A stretch of 64,000 bases of DNA from VRUE01 sp036406595 (GCA_036406595.1 DASXAR010000074.1:1-64000), one strand, 5' to 3'; counted from the stretch's first letter, positions 8,431 through 17,212 are shown. A program made the numbers and translations. Notes: generated by a model not told the origin, from the letters alone.

Positions 8431-9186
8431 GTGGCGACCGAGCTGGACGAGAGGGCAGCGGAGCTCTGCGAGCGAAGCGAGACCGACTACTCGGACCTTC
8501 GCGCGCTGTTCATCAACTGCACGCTGAAGCGCAACCCCGAGGTATCCAACACGCAGGGACTGATGGACATCTCGATGGAGATCATGCGCCGAAACGGGGT
8601 CCAGGTCGAATGCATCCGCGCCGTCGACCACGACATCGCGACCGGAGTCTGGCCCGACATGACCGAGCATGGCTGGGAGAGCGACGAGTGGCCGCAGATT
8701 TTCGAGCGGGTGATGGCCTCCGACATCCTCGTCCTCGGCATGTCGATCTGGCTCGGCGAGAAGTCCTCCGTGGCGACCCAGATCGTCGAGCGGCTCTACG
8801 GCAACTCGCACCTGCTCAACGACGCCGGCCAGTACGCGTACTACGGGAAAGTCGGCGGCTGCCTCGTGACCGGCAACGAGGACGGCGTCAAGCACTGTGC
8901 GATGAACGTCCTCTACTCGCTGCAACACCTCGGCTACACGATCCCGCCCCAGGCCGATTCCGGCTGGATCGGGGAGGCCGGTCCCGGCCCCTCCTACCTC
9001 GACGAGGGCTCAGGCGGGCCCGAGAACGACTTCACCAACCGCAACACGACCTTCGCCGCCTGGAACATGCTCCACCTGGCGCGGATGCTGAAGGATGCCG
9101 GCGGCATTCCGGCCTACGGCAACCAGCGAACCGAGTGGGACGCCGGCGCTCGCTTCGACTTCCCGAACCCCGAGCACCGGTCCTAA
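8431..9186 (+). CDS. flavodoxin-fold NADPH-dependent FMN reductase family protein
   Basis: The 251-residue protein has a flavodoxin-like fold: LRALFINCTLKRNPEVSNT as the first strand and phosphate loop region, ILVLGMSIWLGEKSSVATQIVERLYG at the second flavin loop, and YYGKVGGCLVTGNEDGVKHCAMNVLYSLQHLGYTIPPQ in the core. The family includes NAD(P)H-dependent FMN and quinone reductases; the exact substrate is unknown. The start is a GTG 5 nt after a perfect GGAGG at 8421-8425. It is about 80 bp downstream of the cupredoxin operon and could be read through from it. Confidence 0.82.
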   Translation: MATELDERAAELCERSETDYSDLRALFINCTLKRNPEVSNTQGLMDISMEIMRRNGVQVECIRAVDHDIATGVWPDMTEHGWESDEWPQIFERVMASDILVLGMSIWLGEKSSVATQIVERLYGNSHLLNDAGQYAYYGKVGGCLVTGNEDGVKHCAMNVLYSLQHLGYTIPPQADSGWIGEAGPGPSYLDEGSGGPENDFTNRNTTFAAWNMLHLARMLKDAGGIPAYGNQRTEWDAGARFDFPNPEHRS

Positions 9187-9202
9187 AGAGCCGGTCGGAG
9201 CA

Positions 9203-9634
9203 TCAGGCTTCAAGGGTCGCCTCGACCTCGATTTCGACGTTCCCCCTCAGCGCCTGCGAGATCGGGCAGTTCTCCCCCGCGCCGCGGGCCGCGTCCTCGA
9301 ACGCCGTCTGGTCGATCCCCGGGACGCGGCCCCGGACGGCGAGGCGCGAGGACCTGACGCCCTCGCCCGGGACGAAGGTGATGGTCGCGCCGGCCTCGAG
9401 CCGCTCGGGGACGTTGCCCGCTTTGGCGAGCTGGCTCGAGAGCGCCATGCAGAAGCACGACGTGTGCGCCGCCGCCAGCAGCTCCTCCGGGCTGGTCGTG
9501 CCCTCGGCGCGCTCGGTGCGCGCGGTCCAGCTGACCTCCACCGCCGAAAGGACGCCGCTGTCAACAGTGGTCTCCCCGCGCCCGCTCAGCAGGTCCCCCT
9601 CCCAAACCGTCGTCGCCCTGCTCTCAGCAGCCAT
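9203..9634 (-). CDS. OsmC/Ohr family peroxiredoxin
   Basis: The 143-residue protein has the OsmC-type redox Cys pair: Cys60 in AAHTSCFCMAL and Cys123 in AGENCPISQAL. Both are needed for thiol-based reduction of organic hydroperoxides. The TTSPEELLAAAH block before the first Cys is typical of OsmC proteins that work as cytoplasmic peroxidases using lipoyl or low-molecular-weight thiols. The gene converges with the reductase upstream; the two stops are 16 bp apart. Confidence 0.92.
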   Translation of the reverse strand: MAAESRATTVWEGDLLSGRGETTVDSGVLSAVEVSWTARTERAEGTTSPEELLAAAHTSCFCMALSSQLAKAGNVPERLEAGATITFVPGEGVRSSRLAVRGRVPGIDQTAFEDAARGAGENCPISQALRGNVEIEVEATLEA

Positions 9635-9700
9635 CTAGCCTCCTTCTCCGGTTACCTGGACGGGTCGATCGTAGAGACACCGCTCCCGTGGCGCTGCCGC

Positions 9701-10741
9701 TCAGCTCGGCTTGAGGACCAGCAGGCAGAGGTCGTCGCGCACCGGGTCCTCCGCCCACTCGAGGATTCCCTGCTCGACCCGCCTGACCATGTTCTTGGCG
9801 GGGAAGTGCGCAATCGGCTGAAGCATCCCCGTGAGTCCGCCGAGCCCGAGCAGCGTGCCACCCCGACGGACGTCGGTCGCTCCGTCCGTGTAGATGACGA
9901 CGCCGTCGCCTTCCTCGAGCGACGTCTCGGCGGTTCCGAGCTCGAGCTCCGCCTCGGCGCCGAGCAGGAACGTGGTGCCCACCGTCTTCATCTCGGCGAC
10001 GTCCGGGAGCCGGAGCGGCGCCGGATGCCCGGCGGCCGCCCAGGAGAGCCTGCCGCGATCGGGCTGGTAGCGAATGCAGACGGCGCTGACCAGTTCTCGC
10101 CCCCTGCTCCGGCGGTCGGCTATCGCGTCGTTGGCGAGGCTGAGCAGCTCGGCCGGGTCGCTGGTGTTGGCCGCAAGCGCTGCGAAGCGCGCCCTGATGA
10201 AGGTGGCGAGGCGAGCCGCTTTCGGGCCGTGCCCGACCACGTCCCCGACCACGGCGACGATCGAGCCGTCCGGCCCGTTCGTGAGGAGGTAGAAGTCGCC
10301 GGAGACCCCGTACTCGGAGGGAACGAAGGTAGCCGCGGCGTCGACTCCGGCGAGCTCGGGCAAGGTGGCCGGAGTCAGGGCGGCGCGGATCGCCTCGAGT
10401 TCCTCGGCGGAATGCTCGAGGACCAGGAGCCGCTCGCGCAGCGCGGTGACCAAAATCCCGACCGCGCCGAAGGAGAGAAGGCGAACCGCGAATGCAACAC
10501 CGACGTTGGAGATCGGCTGAACCAGTGCGCCAAGCAGGTACAGGAAGGCACAGCCGGCGACGGTGACGGCGGCCCAGCGGCGGCCCCCCCACCAGGCCGC
10601 CATCCCGATCGGAACCGTGTAGAAAAAGCCGATGCCGGCGTTCGCGCTGACGTCGGTGACGATCCAGAGGACAAAGACGACCGCCGCGGCAGCACAGATC
10701 CACGCGACCCGAGCGGCACTTGACGATTGGTTCCCCGGCAC
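9701..10741 (-). CDS. membrane-anchored SpoIIE/RsbU-type PP2C phosphatase
   Basis: The 346-residue protein has an N-terminal membrane module of about four helices (residues ~10-105), a short helical linker, and a PPM/SpoIIE-type phosphatase domain. Metal and core motifs are visible: SEYGVSGDFYLL, VGDVVGHGPKAAR, AAGHPAPL and IYTDGATDVR. Such enzymes dephosphorylate anti-anti-sigma factors and thereby release alternative sigma factors under stress. No anti-sigma gene is next to it. The start is GTG; the CHAD gene lies 41 bp upstream in the same direction. Confidence 0.88.
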   Translation of the reverse strand: MPGNQSSSAARVAWICAAAAVVFVLWIVTDVSANAGIGFFYTVPIGMAAWWGGRRWAAVTVAGCAFLYLLGALVQPISNVGVAFAVRLLSFGAVGILVTALRERLLVLEHSAEELEAIRAALTPATLPELAGVDAAATFVPSEYGVSGDFYLLTNGPDGSIVAVVGDVVGHGPKAARLATFIRARFAALAANTSDPAELLSLANDAIADRRSRGRELVSAVCIRYQPDRGRLSWAAAGHPAPLRLPDVAEMKTVGTTFLLGAEAELELGTAETSLEEGDGVVIYTDGATDVRRGGTLLGLGGLTGMLQPIAHFPAKNMVRRVEQGILEWAEDPVRDDLCLLVLKPS

Positions 10742-10782
10742 CTGCGGCCGACCCTACCTGAGGCGCTCCTTCGGGTTGGCGC

Positions 10783-11697
10783 TCAGGCCCTCCAGGCACT
10801 CCAATAGGCCTCGAGTCGCGCCGCGAACGCCCTCGGCCTCTCGGCGAGGAGCCGCTGGCCCATGTTGAACCCGCGTCGGAGAAGCTCGCTCCTGCGGGCC
10901 TCAAGCAGCGTTTCGAGCCCCTCGCGCCGCTCGAGCCGGCGCGAGTGGAGGTCCTCGACGAGGAGCGCGAGGTCGTGGTCCTCGCCCAGCACTTCGGCGA
11001 GCCGGTGGGCCTGCTCGGTGGTCGGCTCCAGGACCGGGGGCCATGCGCGCTCGACGATGCGAAGCTGGTACCAGAGGTCCTTGACCCGTTTCCTCCACTC
11101 GTGGACGGTCGAGGTGCTCGGCTGCTCCTGGGCGCGCTGCATCTGACGTCGCGCCCGCCGATAGCTGCGTGTCAGGCCCGGCTCCAGCAGACGCCACGAG
11201 TCGTGTGCGAAGCGCCATTCCTCGACGTCCCAGATGCCCCTCTCGAGAACCGAGCGAACCACCTCGATGTCCCCGCCGAGTCGCCCTTCGCCGAGGCTCG
11301 CCAGCCGGTCGCGCTCGCCCTCGAGCTCCACGCGCCAGTCGCGTATCGCGCCCGCCACGCCGTCCTCGGCGGGAAGCTCTTCCAGGATGGCGAGAGTGGT
11401 CACCTTCACCTCTGCATCGCGGCTCACCGAGAGCAACCGACCGGCATCCCGGTAGCGCTGGTTCTGGCGCCGATAGCGGCCCGTCCCAAGCTCGTCGCGC
11501 ACGAGGCGGAGCACCGCTCTCACTTTCTTCAGGTCTTTTCGCGCTGCGTGGATCGAGTCCGCGAGGTTGGCGCCGTCAGCCGCCTCCGCCAGCCGCTCCC
11601 CCGCGGTCTCGAGCCGCCCGCGCGCAACCCGCCTGATCCCCGCAGCGGGGTCCTCCTGGTCCGTCAGCCGGAAAACGCGCGAGTCATCGGAGGGCAC
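10783..11697 (-). CDS. CHAD domain protein
   Basis: The 304-residue protein consists of one CHAD domain: conserved histidine- and basic-residue-rich helices, seen as DSIHAARKDLKKVRAVLRLVR, STVHEWRKRVKDLWYQLR and LGEDHDLALLVEDL. CHAD domains bind inorganic polyphosphate, often at polyphosphate granules and alongside CYTH or polyphosphate kinase genes, none of which is present here. It is cytoplasmic, full length, with a GTG start. A role in polyphosphate biology is inferred from the family. Confidence 0.9.
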   Translation of the reverse strand: MPSDDSRVFRLTDQEDPAAGIRRVARGRLETAGERLAEAADGANLADSIHAARKDLKKVRAVLRLVRDELGTGRYRRQNQRYRDAGRLLSVSRDAEVKVTTLAILEELPAEDGVAGAIRDWRVELEGERDRLASLGEGRLGGDIEVVRSVLERGIWDVEEWRFAHDSWRLLEPGLTRSYRRARRQMQRAQEQPSTSTVHEWRKRVKDLWYQLRIVERAWPPVLEPTTEQAHRLAEVLGEDHDLALLVEDLHSRRLERREGLETLLEARRSELLRRGFNMGQRLLAERPRAFAARLEAYWSAWRA

Positions 11698-11734
11698 AAG
11701 CCGTAGTTTGGCCCCCAGCTACGGAACTGTGGGG

Positions 11735-11902
11735 TCAGTACCACTTCCCCCGGGCGAAGCCACCGAATGCGATCAGCCCGATGAGCAGGACGATCAGGCC
11801 CACCCAGAAGCTCCAGACGATCATCAGGATGATCCCGATGATGACCAGGATGCCGCCGAGCGTGAGGCCGCCGCCGGACGATCTCTCCGTGTTGGTTGCC
11901 AT
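11735..11902 (-). CDS. small hydrophobic membrane protein
   Basis: The 55-residue protein is MATNTERSSGGGLTLGGILV followed by a hydrophobic Ile/Leu/Val-rich stretch to IAFGGFARGKWY. It has one long or two short membrane helices, with a Gly-rich hinge. Upstream on the minus strand is a good ribosome site (GGAGAGGAGC). It resembles the tiny DUF6131-type membrane proteins common in Actinobacteria (recollection). Function is unknown; proteins like this are often stress-induced. Confidence 0.75.
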   Translation of the reverse strand: MATNTERSSGGGLTLGGILVIIGIILMIVWSFWVGLIVLLIGLIAFGGFARGKWY

Positions 11903-11989
11903 AGCTCCTCTCCGTTTGGTCGAACTGGCAGGGACGGGCCATTTCTACCCCTTCGGGGCTTTTTCGCAACCCGGCCCGCCGGCCGCCGG

Positions 11990-13495
11990 CTACCCCTGCG
12001 GCGACTCGAGGCAAACTTCGCCGGGCGGCTTGTCGTCGCGCAGTCCCTTGAAGGATCCGTGGCGGATCATCCCCTCGGCAGTGAGCTCGCGGTACTCGAA
12101 CTCGCCGACGAGCCGAGGCTCGACGAACCGGGCGCCCTTCGGGAGTTTCCCGCTGTCGAAGGGACTCGTCTGTCGCTCGAGCGGCGCGAGCCGTGCGGCC
12201 AGTTCCTCCAGGGCCCGCTCGGAGAATCCGGTCCCCACTTTTCCGGCGTAGCGCACGGGCCCCTCCTCGCCCTCGTGATAGCCGACGAGCAGCGCCCCGA
12301 CCTTGCCCTGACGGCGCCCCTCGCCCGGGAGCCAGCCTCCGATCAGGAACTCCTGGCGGGAGACGTTCTTGACCTTAAGCCAGGTGCCGGGACGCCTGCC
12401 CGGGGCATAGGTGCTGTCGAGCCGCTTCAGGACCAGGCCCTCGAGACCCCTGGCGGCGCTGGCGGCGAGCAGATCCCCGGCGTGCCCGGTCGAGTAGGCG
12501 GGCGTCTGCCAGCTCGGCCCATCGAGCCCGAGCTGCTCGAGCAGCTCACGGCGGCGGTGGTAGGGCTCACCCATCAGGTCGGTGCCGTCGAGGTGGAGGA
12601 GGTCGAAGATCACATAGCTGACGGGGTGGGTCTTCATCCGCCGGCGCACCACGCTCTCCGAGGTCTGATGGATGCGCTGCTGGAGCCGCTCGAAGCTCGG
12701 CCTTCCGTCCTGGTCGAAGGCCACGAGCTCGCCGTCGAGGACCGCATCGTGCGCTCCGAGCTGCCGTGACAGCCTCCGCACCTCCGGGTACTGCCGGGTG
12801 ACGTCGTTGAGATTGCGGGTGCGCAGCTCGAGCTGTCCGGGCCGGCAATAGGCGATCGCCCGCACGCCGTCCCACTTGACCTCCGCAGCCCAGCCCTCGT
12901 CGCTCGCGGGCAGCTTCGAAAGGCGGGCCAGCATCGGCACGATCGACTCCGGGAATGGGTCCGCGCCGGCATCCGGAGGGTCCATCCTGTGGATCATCCA
13001 GTCCCGCGCGCCGCCGGTGCGAAAGAGCGCGAAGCGCCCGTCCAGCCGCTCGCCTTCGAAGCGGAAGATGATTTTTCCCTCCTCCCACTTCTCGCACTGG
13101 TAGGTCCCGCGGTCCCAGATCCGCACCGTGCCGGCGCCATACTCGCCGGCGGGGATCTCGCCCTCGAACTCGAGGTACTCGAGCGGGTGGTCCTCGGTAT
13201 GGACTGCAAGATGATTGTCGCTGGGGTCGCGCGGGATCCCCTTCGGCAGCGCCCACGAGACGGCTGCTCCCTCGCGCTCCAGGCGAAGGTCCCAGTGGAG
13301 CCGGCGGGCGCTGTGTTCCTGCACGACGAAACGAGGGGCGCGGCGCTTCCCGGAGCCCTGTCTTGGCTTCGGCTCCGGGGTCGCCGCGAAGTCGCGCCTG
13401 CGCCCGTACTCGCCGAGCTTGGTTTTCGCCGACCTGCGGGGTTTGGCCACCGGGGCTGGCCTCCGATCTGCGGACGTTTCCACCGCCGCCGCCAT
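11990..13495 (-). CDS. ligD: LigD-type ATP-dependent DNA ligase with 3'-phosphoesterase domain
   Basis: The 501-residue protein has two domains. Residues ~35-175 are the 3'-phosphoesterase (PE) domain with HSARRLHWDLRLE and DHPLEYLEFEGEIPAGEYGAG. Residues ~180-500 are an ATP-dependent ligase with nucleotidyl-Lys207 in EVKWDGVRAI, LDGELVAF, the EGLVLKR motif and an OB-fold tail. LigD ligases join ends in Ku-dependent non-homologous end joining; the PE part trims 3' ends. The polymerase domain of classical LigD is absent, as in lineages where the modules are split; neither Ku nor polymerase is in this window. The nearby small proteins do not form an obvious repair operon. Confidence 0.9.
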   Translation of the reverse strand: MAAAVETSADRRPAPVAKPRRSAKTKLGEYGRRRDFAATPEPKPRQGSGKRRAPRFVVQEHSARRLHWDLRLEREGAAVSWALPKGIPRDPSDNHLAVHTEDHPLEYLEFEGEIPAGEYGAGTVRIWDRGTYQCEKWEEGKIIFRFEGERLDGRFALFRTGGARDWMIHRMDPPDAGADPFPESIVPMLARLSKLPASDEGWAAEVKWDGVRAIAYCRPGQLELRTRNLNDVTRQYPEVRRLSRQLGAHDAVLDGELVAFDQDGRPSFERLQQRIHQTSESVVRRRMKTHPVSYVIFDLLHLDGTDLMGEPYHRRRELLEQLGLDGPSWQTPAYSTGHAGDLLAASAARGLEGLVLKRLDSTYAPGRRPGTWLKVKNVSRQEFLIGGWLPGEGRRQGKVGALLVGYHEGEEGPVRYAGKVGTGFSERALEELAARLAPLERQTSPFDSGKLPKGARFVEPRLVGEFEYRELTAEGMIRHGSFKGLRDDKPPGEVCLESPQG

Positions 13496-13533
13496 GGGTA
13501 GCGGCCGTTCAAGACTAGGAAAGGACGGGAGAA

Positions 13534-13722
13534 ATGGGACTACTGGACAAGCTCACCGGAAGGGCGAAGAAGGCCGCCGGAGACCTCGCGGGCGACGATT
13601 CGCTTCGCCGCCAGGGCCGGCGCGAGGAGGAGAAGGGCGAGAAGAAGGAGCAGCTCGACCGGGCCCAGGAGAAAGCCGATCGCAAGGCTGAGGAAGTCTC
13701 GGATCTGGAGCGAAAGACCTGA
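13534..13722 (+). CDS. CsbD-like small stress protein
   Basis: The 62-residue, very charged helical protein begins MGLLDKLTGRAKKAAGDLAG, the characteristic head of the CsbD/YjbJ family, followed by a Lys/Glu/Arg-rich coil. Members are cytoplasmic, often sigma-factor-controlled and stress-induced; molecular function is unknown. A purine-rich ribosome site GGGAGAA precedes the ATG. It is divergent from ligD (38 bp) and converges with a zinc-ribbon gene. Confidence 0.82.
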   Translation: MGLLDKLTGRAKKAAGDLAGDDSLRRQGRREEEKGEKKEQLDRAQEKADRKAEEVSDLERKT

Positions 13723-13724
13723 GA

Positions 13725-13952
13725 TCAGCGACGGGCGGCGCCGCGAGTGCCGCCGGCGGCGAGCTTGCCTGACCTGGCGGCGTCGGCCCGGCGTGCGTCG
13801 TCCGCAGGCCGCCTGCGGCGGTCACCCCGCCAGCCCAGCTCGAAGACGAGTGGAACGCTGATCCCGTCCCTCGCAAGGCATCGCGGGCAACTGTCCCAGG
13901 AGGTCGCGGCCATTACCGAATATCCACTACCGCAGTTGTCGCATCTGAACAT
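13725..13952 (-). CDS. small zinc-ribbon protein
   Basis: The 75-residue protein begins MFRCDNCGSGYSVMAATSWD and then SCPRC, giving a CxxC-N-CxxC pair (Cys4, Cys7, and the pair near 22-25) that should bind one zinc. The C-terminal half is Arg/Ala-rich and probably disordered. I chose the ATG at 13952 because a GGGGAG ribosome site sits 8 bases before it and the ribbon starts at once; the longer frame adds 20 residues of unlike composition. No function can be assigned beyond a nucleic-acid- or protein-binding ribbon. Confidence 0.7.
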   Translation of the reverse strand: MFRCDNCGSGYSVMAATSWDSCPRCLARDGISVPLVFELGWRGDRRRRPADDARRADAARSGKLAAGGTRGAARR

Positions 13953-14098
13953 CAGAGACACTCCCCGTTGTTCGCCGTGGCCTAAGGTTACTCTCGCACG
14001 GGCAGGGCGCAAACTCCCTTAACACGACGATCTGGTTGGCTTTGCCCAGCCGATTCGGAACGTCCCCGGAGGGCGTCTGCTGCGGCTTGGCTAACCGC

Positions 14099-14671
14099 CT
14101 AAAAAGCGCTCTCGGTCGGCTCGTAGATCACCACCAAGGTCTCACCGGCCGGCGTCGAGCGGACCAGCTTGAGCGGCACTGCCCTGCTCATCTCGCCGAA
14201 GAGGCGCTTGCCCGCTCCGAGCACCGTCGGGAACACCATCAGCCGGTACTCGTCCACGAGGCCCTCCTCGGCAAGCGTCCCGACCAGCTGCACGCTGCCG
14301 TTGACGAGGATGTCGCCGCCGGCCCGCTGCTTGAGGTCACGGACCGCGGCCGCGATGTCGCCGTCGATCACCGTCGTGTTGTTCCACTCGGGCTCCTTCA
14401 GGGTCGAGCTGACCACGTGCTTGGGCATGCTGTTGAACTTGTCCGCGAACTCGCCCGTGCGGGACGGCCACGCCGCCGCGAAGCCCTCGTAGGTCACCCG
14501 GCCCAGGAGCAGCGCGTCGCTGGCCATCACCTCCTCCATCTTGAAGCGGTCGCCGTCGGGACCGCGGTCGAACTCGAACGCCCAGCCGCCCCGCTCGAAG
14601 TTCTCCGACCCGCCCGGATCCTCGACCACGCCGTCAACGGTCACGAACTGCGATACGACCACCTTGGCCAT
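14099..14671 (-). CDS. dihydrofolate reductase family protein (RibD C-terminal-like)
   Basis: The 190-residue protein starts MAKVVVSQFVTVDGVVEDPG, the typical first strand of RibD-C/DHFR-like reductases, and holds MASDALLLGRVTYEGF, a GGDILVNGSVQLVGTLAEEGLVDEYRL nucleotide-binding segment, and VLGAGKRLF. The reaction is NADPH-dependent reduction of an unknown substrate; it is not the classical FolA. AAAGGAG lies 6 bases before the ATG, so the start is secure. Confidence 0.88.
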   Translation of the reverse strand: MAKVVVSQFVTVDGVVEDPGGSENFERGGWAFEFDRGPDGDRFKMEEVMASDALLLGRVTYEGFAAAWPSRTGEFADKFNSMPKHVVSSTLKEPEWNNTTVIDGDIAAAVRDLKQRAGGDILVNGSVQLVGTLAEEGLVDEYRLMVFPTVLGAGKRLFGEMSRAVPLKLVRSTPAGETLVVIYEPTESAF

Positions 14672-14749
14672 CGTCTGCTCCTTTCGGGGCTGCTTCGATC
14701 CATGCCTCTGAGACCGCCGCCTTCGACGAAACTAATCGCTCCAGAGCAG

Positions 14750-15796
14750 ATGGCCAAGCGCAGCAGACAGCGAGAGCTCGCGGAGCACCTCCGCTTCCAG
14801 TCCTCTGCCTGCGCGCAGCTCGGCTCGCGGCTGTACGCCGACCTGCTGGGAGCGGCGGCGGCAGACGTCGAAGCCGGTGGACCGGCATGGTCGGTCCTCC
14901 GGGCCGACCAGGAGGATCCGTGGCCAACCGCCCTCGGCCTGCGCCTGATGGGCGCAGTCAACCGGCTGGTCCTCGCCGGCCGCGAGCCTGAGCTTGCCGA
15001 TCTCTATGCCGATCCGGATGCCGACCGCGGCTCCGTCTGGCCGGTCTTCGCTGACACGCTGCAACGGAACACGGACGAGCTGCAGAGGCTGGCCAGGCTG
15101 CCGGTGCAGACCAACGAGGTCGGTCGCTCGGCGGCGCTCCTCTTCGGCTTCGCCTCGGTCGCCGCCGGAACGGGGCTGCCGCTGCGGCTGCTCGAGATCG
15201 GCGCCAGCGCCGGCCTCAACCTGCGCTGGGACCGCTTCGCCTATGAGGCCGAGGGCTTCGCCTGGGGGCCCGAGAGCTCGCCGGTTCAGATCAGGTTCCG
15301 GCTCGAGGGAGCCTCGCCGGCGCCGCTGCCGGCGGAGATCGAGGTGCGGGAGCGCCGCGGGTGCGATGCGGCGCCGATCGACCCGGCGACTCCGGAGGGC
15401 CGGCTCTCCCTGCTCGCCTACGTATGGCCGGACCAGCGGAGCCGCATCGAGCGGATGCGGGCGGCGCTTCGAGTCGCCGCGGAGGTCGCGGCGCGGGTCG
15501 ACCGCGATGGCGCCGCGACGTGGCTCGGCTCCCGGCTGGCCGAGCCGGTGCCCGGCTCGGCGACGGTCGTCTTCCAGTCGATCGTCGCGCAGTACCTGGG
15601 GGACGAGGGGCGCGCCGCGGTGGAGGACCGCCTGCGCGACGCGGGCGAGCGGGCCACCGACGAGTCGCCGCTTGCCTGGCTGCGGATGGAGCCGGACGGC
15701 GACCGGGCGACCGTCACCCTGACGACCTGGCCCGGCGGCGAGACGAGCCTGCTGGCGCGCGCCGGATACCACGGGGACCCGGTGGAGCTGCGCTGA
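14750..15796 (+). CDS. DUF2332 family protein
   Basis: The ~348-residue protein matches DUF2332: an N-terminal FQSSACAQLGSRLYADLL segment, PWPTALGLRLMGAVNRLVLAG, QTNEVGRSAALLFGF, LRLLEIGASAGLNLRWDRF (a glycine-rich motif reminiscent of methyltransferase motif I), VFQSIVAQYL, and a C-terminal strand GETSLLARAGYHGDPVEL. A Rossmann methyltransferase-like fold is suggested but activity is unknown. The ATG at 14750 best fits the family; an in-frame ATG at 14702 would add a proline-rich 16-residue tail. It is divergent from the DHFR-like gene. Confidence 0.8.
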   Translation: MAKRSRQRELAEHLRFQSSACAQLGSRLYADLLGAAAADVEAGGPAWSVLRADQEDPWPTALGLRLMGAVNRLVLAGREPELADLYADPDADRGSVWPVFADTLQRNTDELQRLARLPVQTNEVGRSAALLFGFASVAAGTGLPLRLLEIGASAGLNLRWDRFAYEAEGFAWGPESSPVQIRFRLEGASPAPLPAEIEVRERRGCDAAPIDPATPEGRLSLLAYVWPDQRSRIERMRAALRVAAEVAARVDRDGAATWLGSRLAEPVPGSATVVFQSIVAQYLGDEGRAAVEDRLRDAGERATDESPLAWLRMEPDGDRATVTLTTWPGGETSLLARAGYHGDPVELR

Positions 15797-15806
15797 CCGG
15801 CGAGCC

Positions 15807-16760
15807 TCAGTGCGGCTTCGGGGCCCAGTCCGGGGCGAAGTCGCTGAAGAGGGCGCCGCGACTCGCGTAGAGCAGCCGCAGGCCGGACCCGCCGGCGGCG
15901 ATCGAGTAGAGGTCGTCGTTGCGGCCCCCGCCCGAGCGGCTGAAGGCGATGCGGCGGCCGTCCGGCGAGAAGGCCGGGCCGCGGTCGATGAAGGGCCCGC
16001 TGGTCAGCTGCCTCGTCCGGCTGCCATCGGCGCGCATCACGAAGACGTGCTTGTAGCGGCCGACATGCCGGTTGAAGGCGATGTGGCGGCCGTCGGGCGC
16101 GAACGACGCGGCGCCGTCCCCGCGCCGGGACGTGAGCCGGCGCAGGCCGGAGCCGTCGACCGAGATCTCGTAGAGCCCGCCCGAGTCCTCGGTGCGCGCG
16201 GTGAAGACGATCGCCTCCCCGTCCGGGGAGAACTCCGGAGCGCTCGCCGCCGTCGCGCCCCGGGTCAGCTGGGTCATGCCGGAGCCATGCAGGTCGAGCA
16301 GGAAGAGCTGCGGCTTCTCGAGCGGCGGGGGCGCCGCCGCGAGGACGAGCCGTTCTCCATCGGGCGAGGCGGCAACGCCGACCAGCTTGTAATCGACGGC
16401 CTCCGGCAGCAGCGGCGTCCCCAGCGAGCCGGGCGACGCGCTCAGCGCCTTGACGTAGACCTGGTTCTGGACGGCGAAATCGTTGCCGGCGATCTGCCGG
16501 ATGTAGGCGAAGCGGCGCCCGTCGGGTAGGGCGGCGGGCGAATAGTCGACCTCGAGCCCCGGCGGGTAGGCGCCGCGCGTCAGCCGCTTCGCCCCCGCTC
16601 CCCCCGGCCCCACCCGCCAGATCGCGTGGCTTTCGTGGTGGGCGACGTTTCCGGCGTCGCTGCGGAACAGGACCGGCCCGTTGCGCCCCGAGAAGCTGGC
16701 CTCTGCAGCGGTCGCAGGAAGCAGGATCAGAAGGGCGAGAGCTGTGGTGACGCGGACTAT
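15807..16760 (-). CDS. exported TolB-like beta-propeller protein; start codon appears to be ATA
   Basis: The frame encodes repeated WD40/PD40 blades with FSPDGEAIVFTAR, FAPDGRHIAFNRH and FSPDGRRIAFSRS, as in TolB C-terminal propellers. A GTG at 16613 gives 268 residues, but the same frame continues upstream with another propeller strand (NGPVLFRSDAGNVAHHESHAIW) and, before it, a clear signal peptide (VRVTTALALLILLPATAAEA). No ATG, GTG or TTG exists in that extension before an in-frame TGA at 16779-16781. The natural place for a start is the ATA at 16758-16760, giving 317 residues, preceded by AGGG. The alternatives are a single-base error or mutation of ATG, or translation from 16613 giving a truncated cytoplasmic form. 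It is just downstream of the GNAT gene. Confidence 0.7.
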   Translation of the reverse strand: MVRVTTALALLILLPATAAEASFSGRNGPVLFRSDAGNVAHHESHAIWRVGPGGAGAKRLTRGAYPPGLEVDYSPAALPDGRRFAYIRQIAGNDFAVQNQVYVKALSASPGSLGTPLLPEAVDYKLVGVAASPDGERLVLAAAPPPLEKPQLFLLDLHGSGMTQLTRGATAASAPEFSPDGEAIVFTARTEDSGGLYEISVDGSGLRRLTSRRGDGAASFAPDGRHIAFNRHVGRYKHVFVMRADGSRTRQLTSGPFIDRGPAFSPDGRRIAFSRSGGGRNDDLYSIAAGGSGLRLLYASRGALFSDFAPDWAPKPH

Positions 16761-16770
16761 GGCGGCAACC

Positions 16771-17205
16771 CTATTCCTTCACGAAGCGGCTCACTCCAGG
16801 CTGCGACCTGTAACCCAGCGACTCCCAGAGGCTTGCCGCGGCGGGCCCGTCGCTGGTCAGGAGCGCCGTCAGCCGCACGGCGCCGAGCTCGGCGAGGCGC
16901 CGCTCTCCGGCCCTCACCAGGGCGGTTGCGGCTCCCCTGCGGCGCCAGCCGGGGGCCACCACAAGCCGGTAGAAGCTGCCCCGCCAGCCGTCCCAGGCGA
17001 CGATCAGGGTGCCGACGATCGCCCCTTCGGCGGGCGTGGCAAGGAGGAGTGACTCGCGGTCGCGGTCGAGCAGCCGCTCGAGCCCCCGCTTGGTATCCGT
17101 CGCGCCGGCCGGCACTCCGGCCTCGCGCCAGAGCTCGAGGACCGTTTCCAGGTCGACTGCCGCCGCCGTCCGGATCTGCCAGCTCTCCTCGGCCTCCATG
17201 CCCAC
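16771..17205 (-). CDS. GNAT family N-acetyltransferase
   Basis: The ~142-144-residue protein has the GNAT fold: N-terminal IRTAAAVDLETVLELWREAG, a central strand GTLIVAWDG, and the acetyl-CoA pyrophosphate loop RLVVAPGWRRRGAATALV (motif V-x-P-x-x-R-x-x-G-x-G/A). The C-terminal end ASLWESLGYRSQPGVSRFVKE is typical of RimI-like members. The acceptor is unknown. The start is ambiguous between GTG at 17205 and ATG at 17199. It lies in line with the queuosine salvage gene and the propeller gene. Confidence 0.88.
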   Translation of the reverse strand: MGMEAEESWQIRTAAAVDLETVLELWREAGVPAGATDTKRGLERLLDRDRESLLLATPAEGAIVGTLIVAWDGWRGSFYRLVVAPGWRRRGAATALVRAGERRLAELGAVRLTALLTSDGPAAASLWESLGYRSQPGVSRFVKE

Positions 17206-17212
17206 AGTCTGA

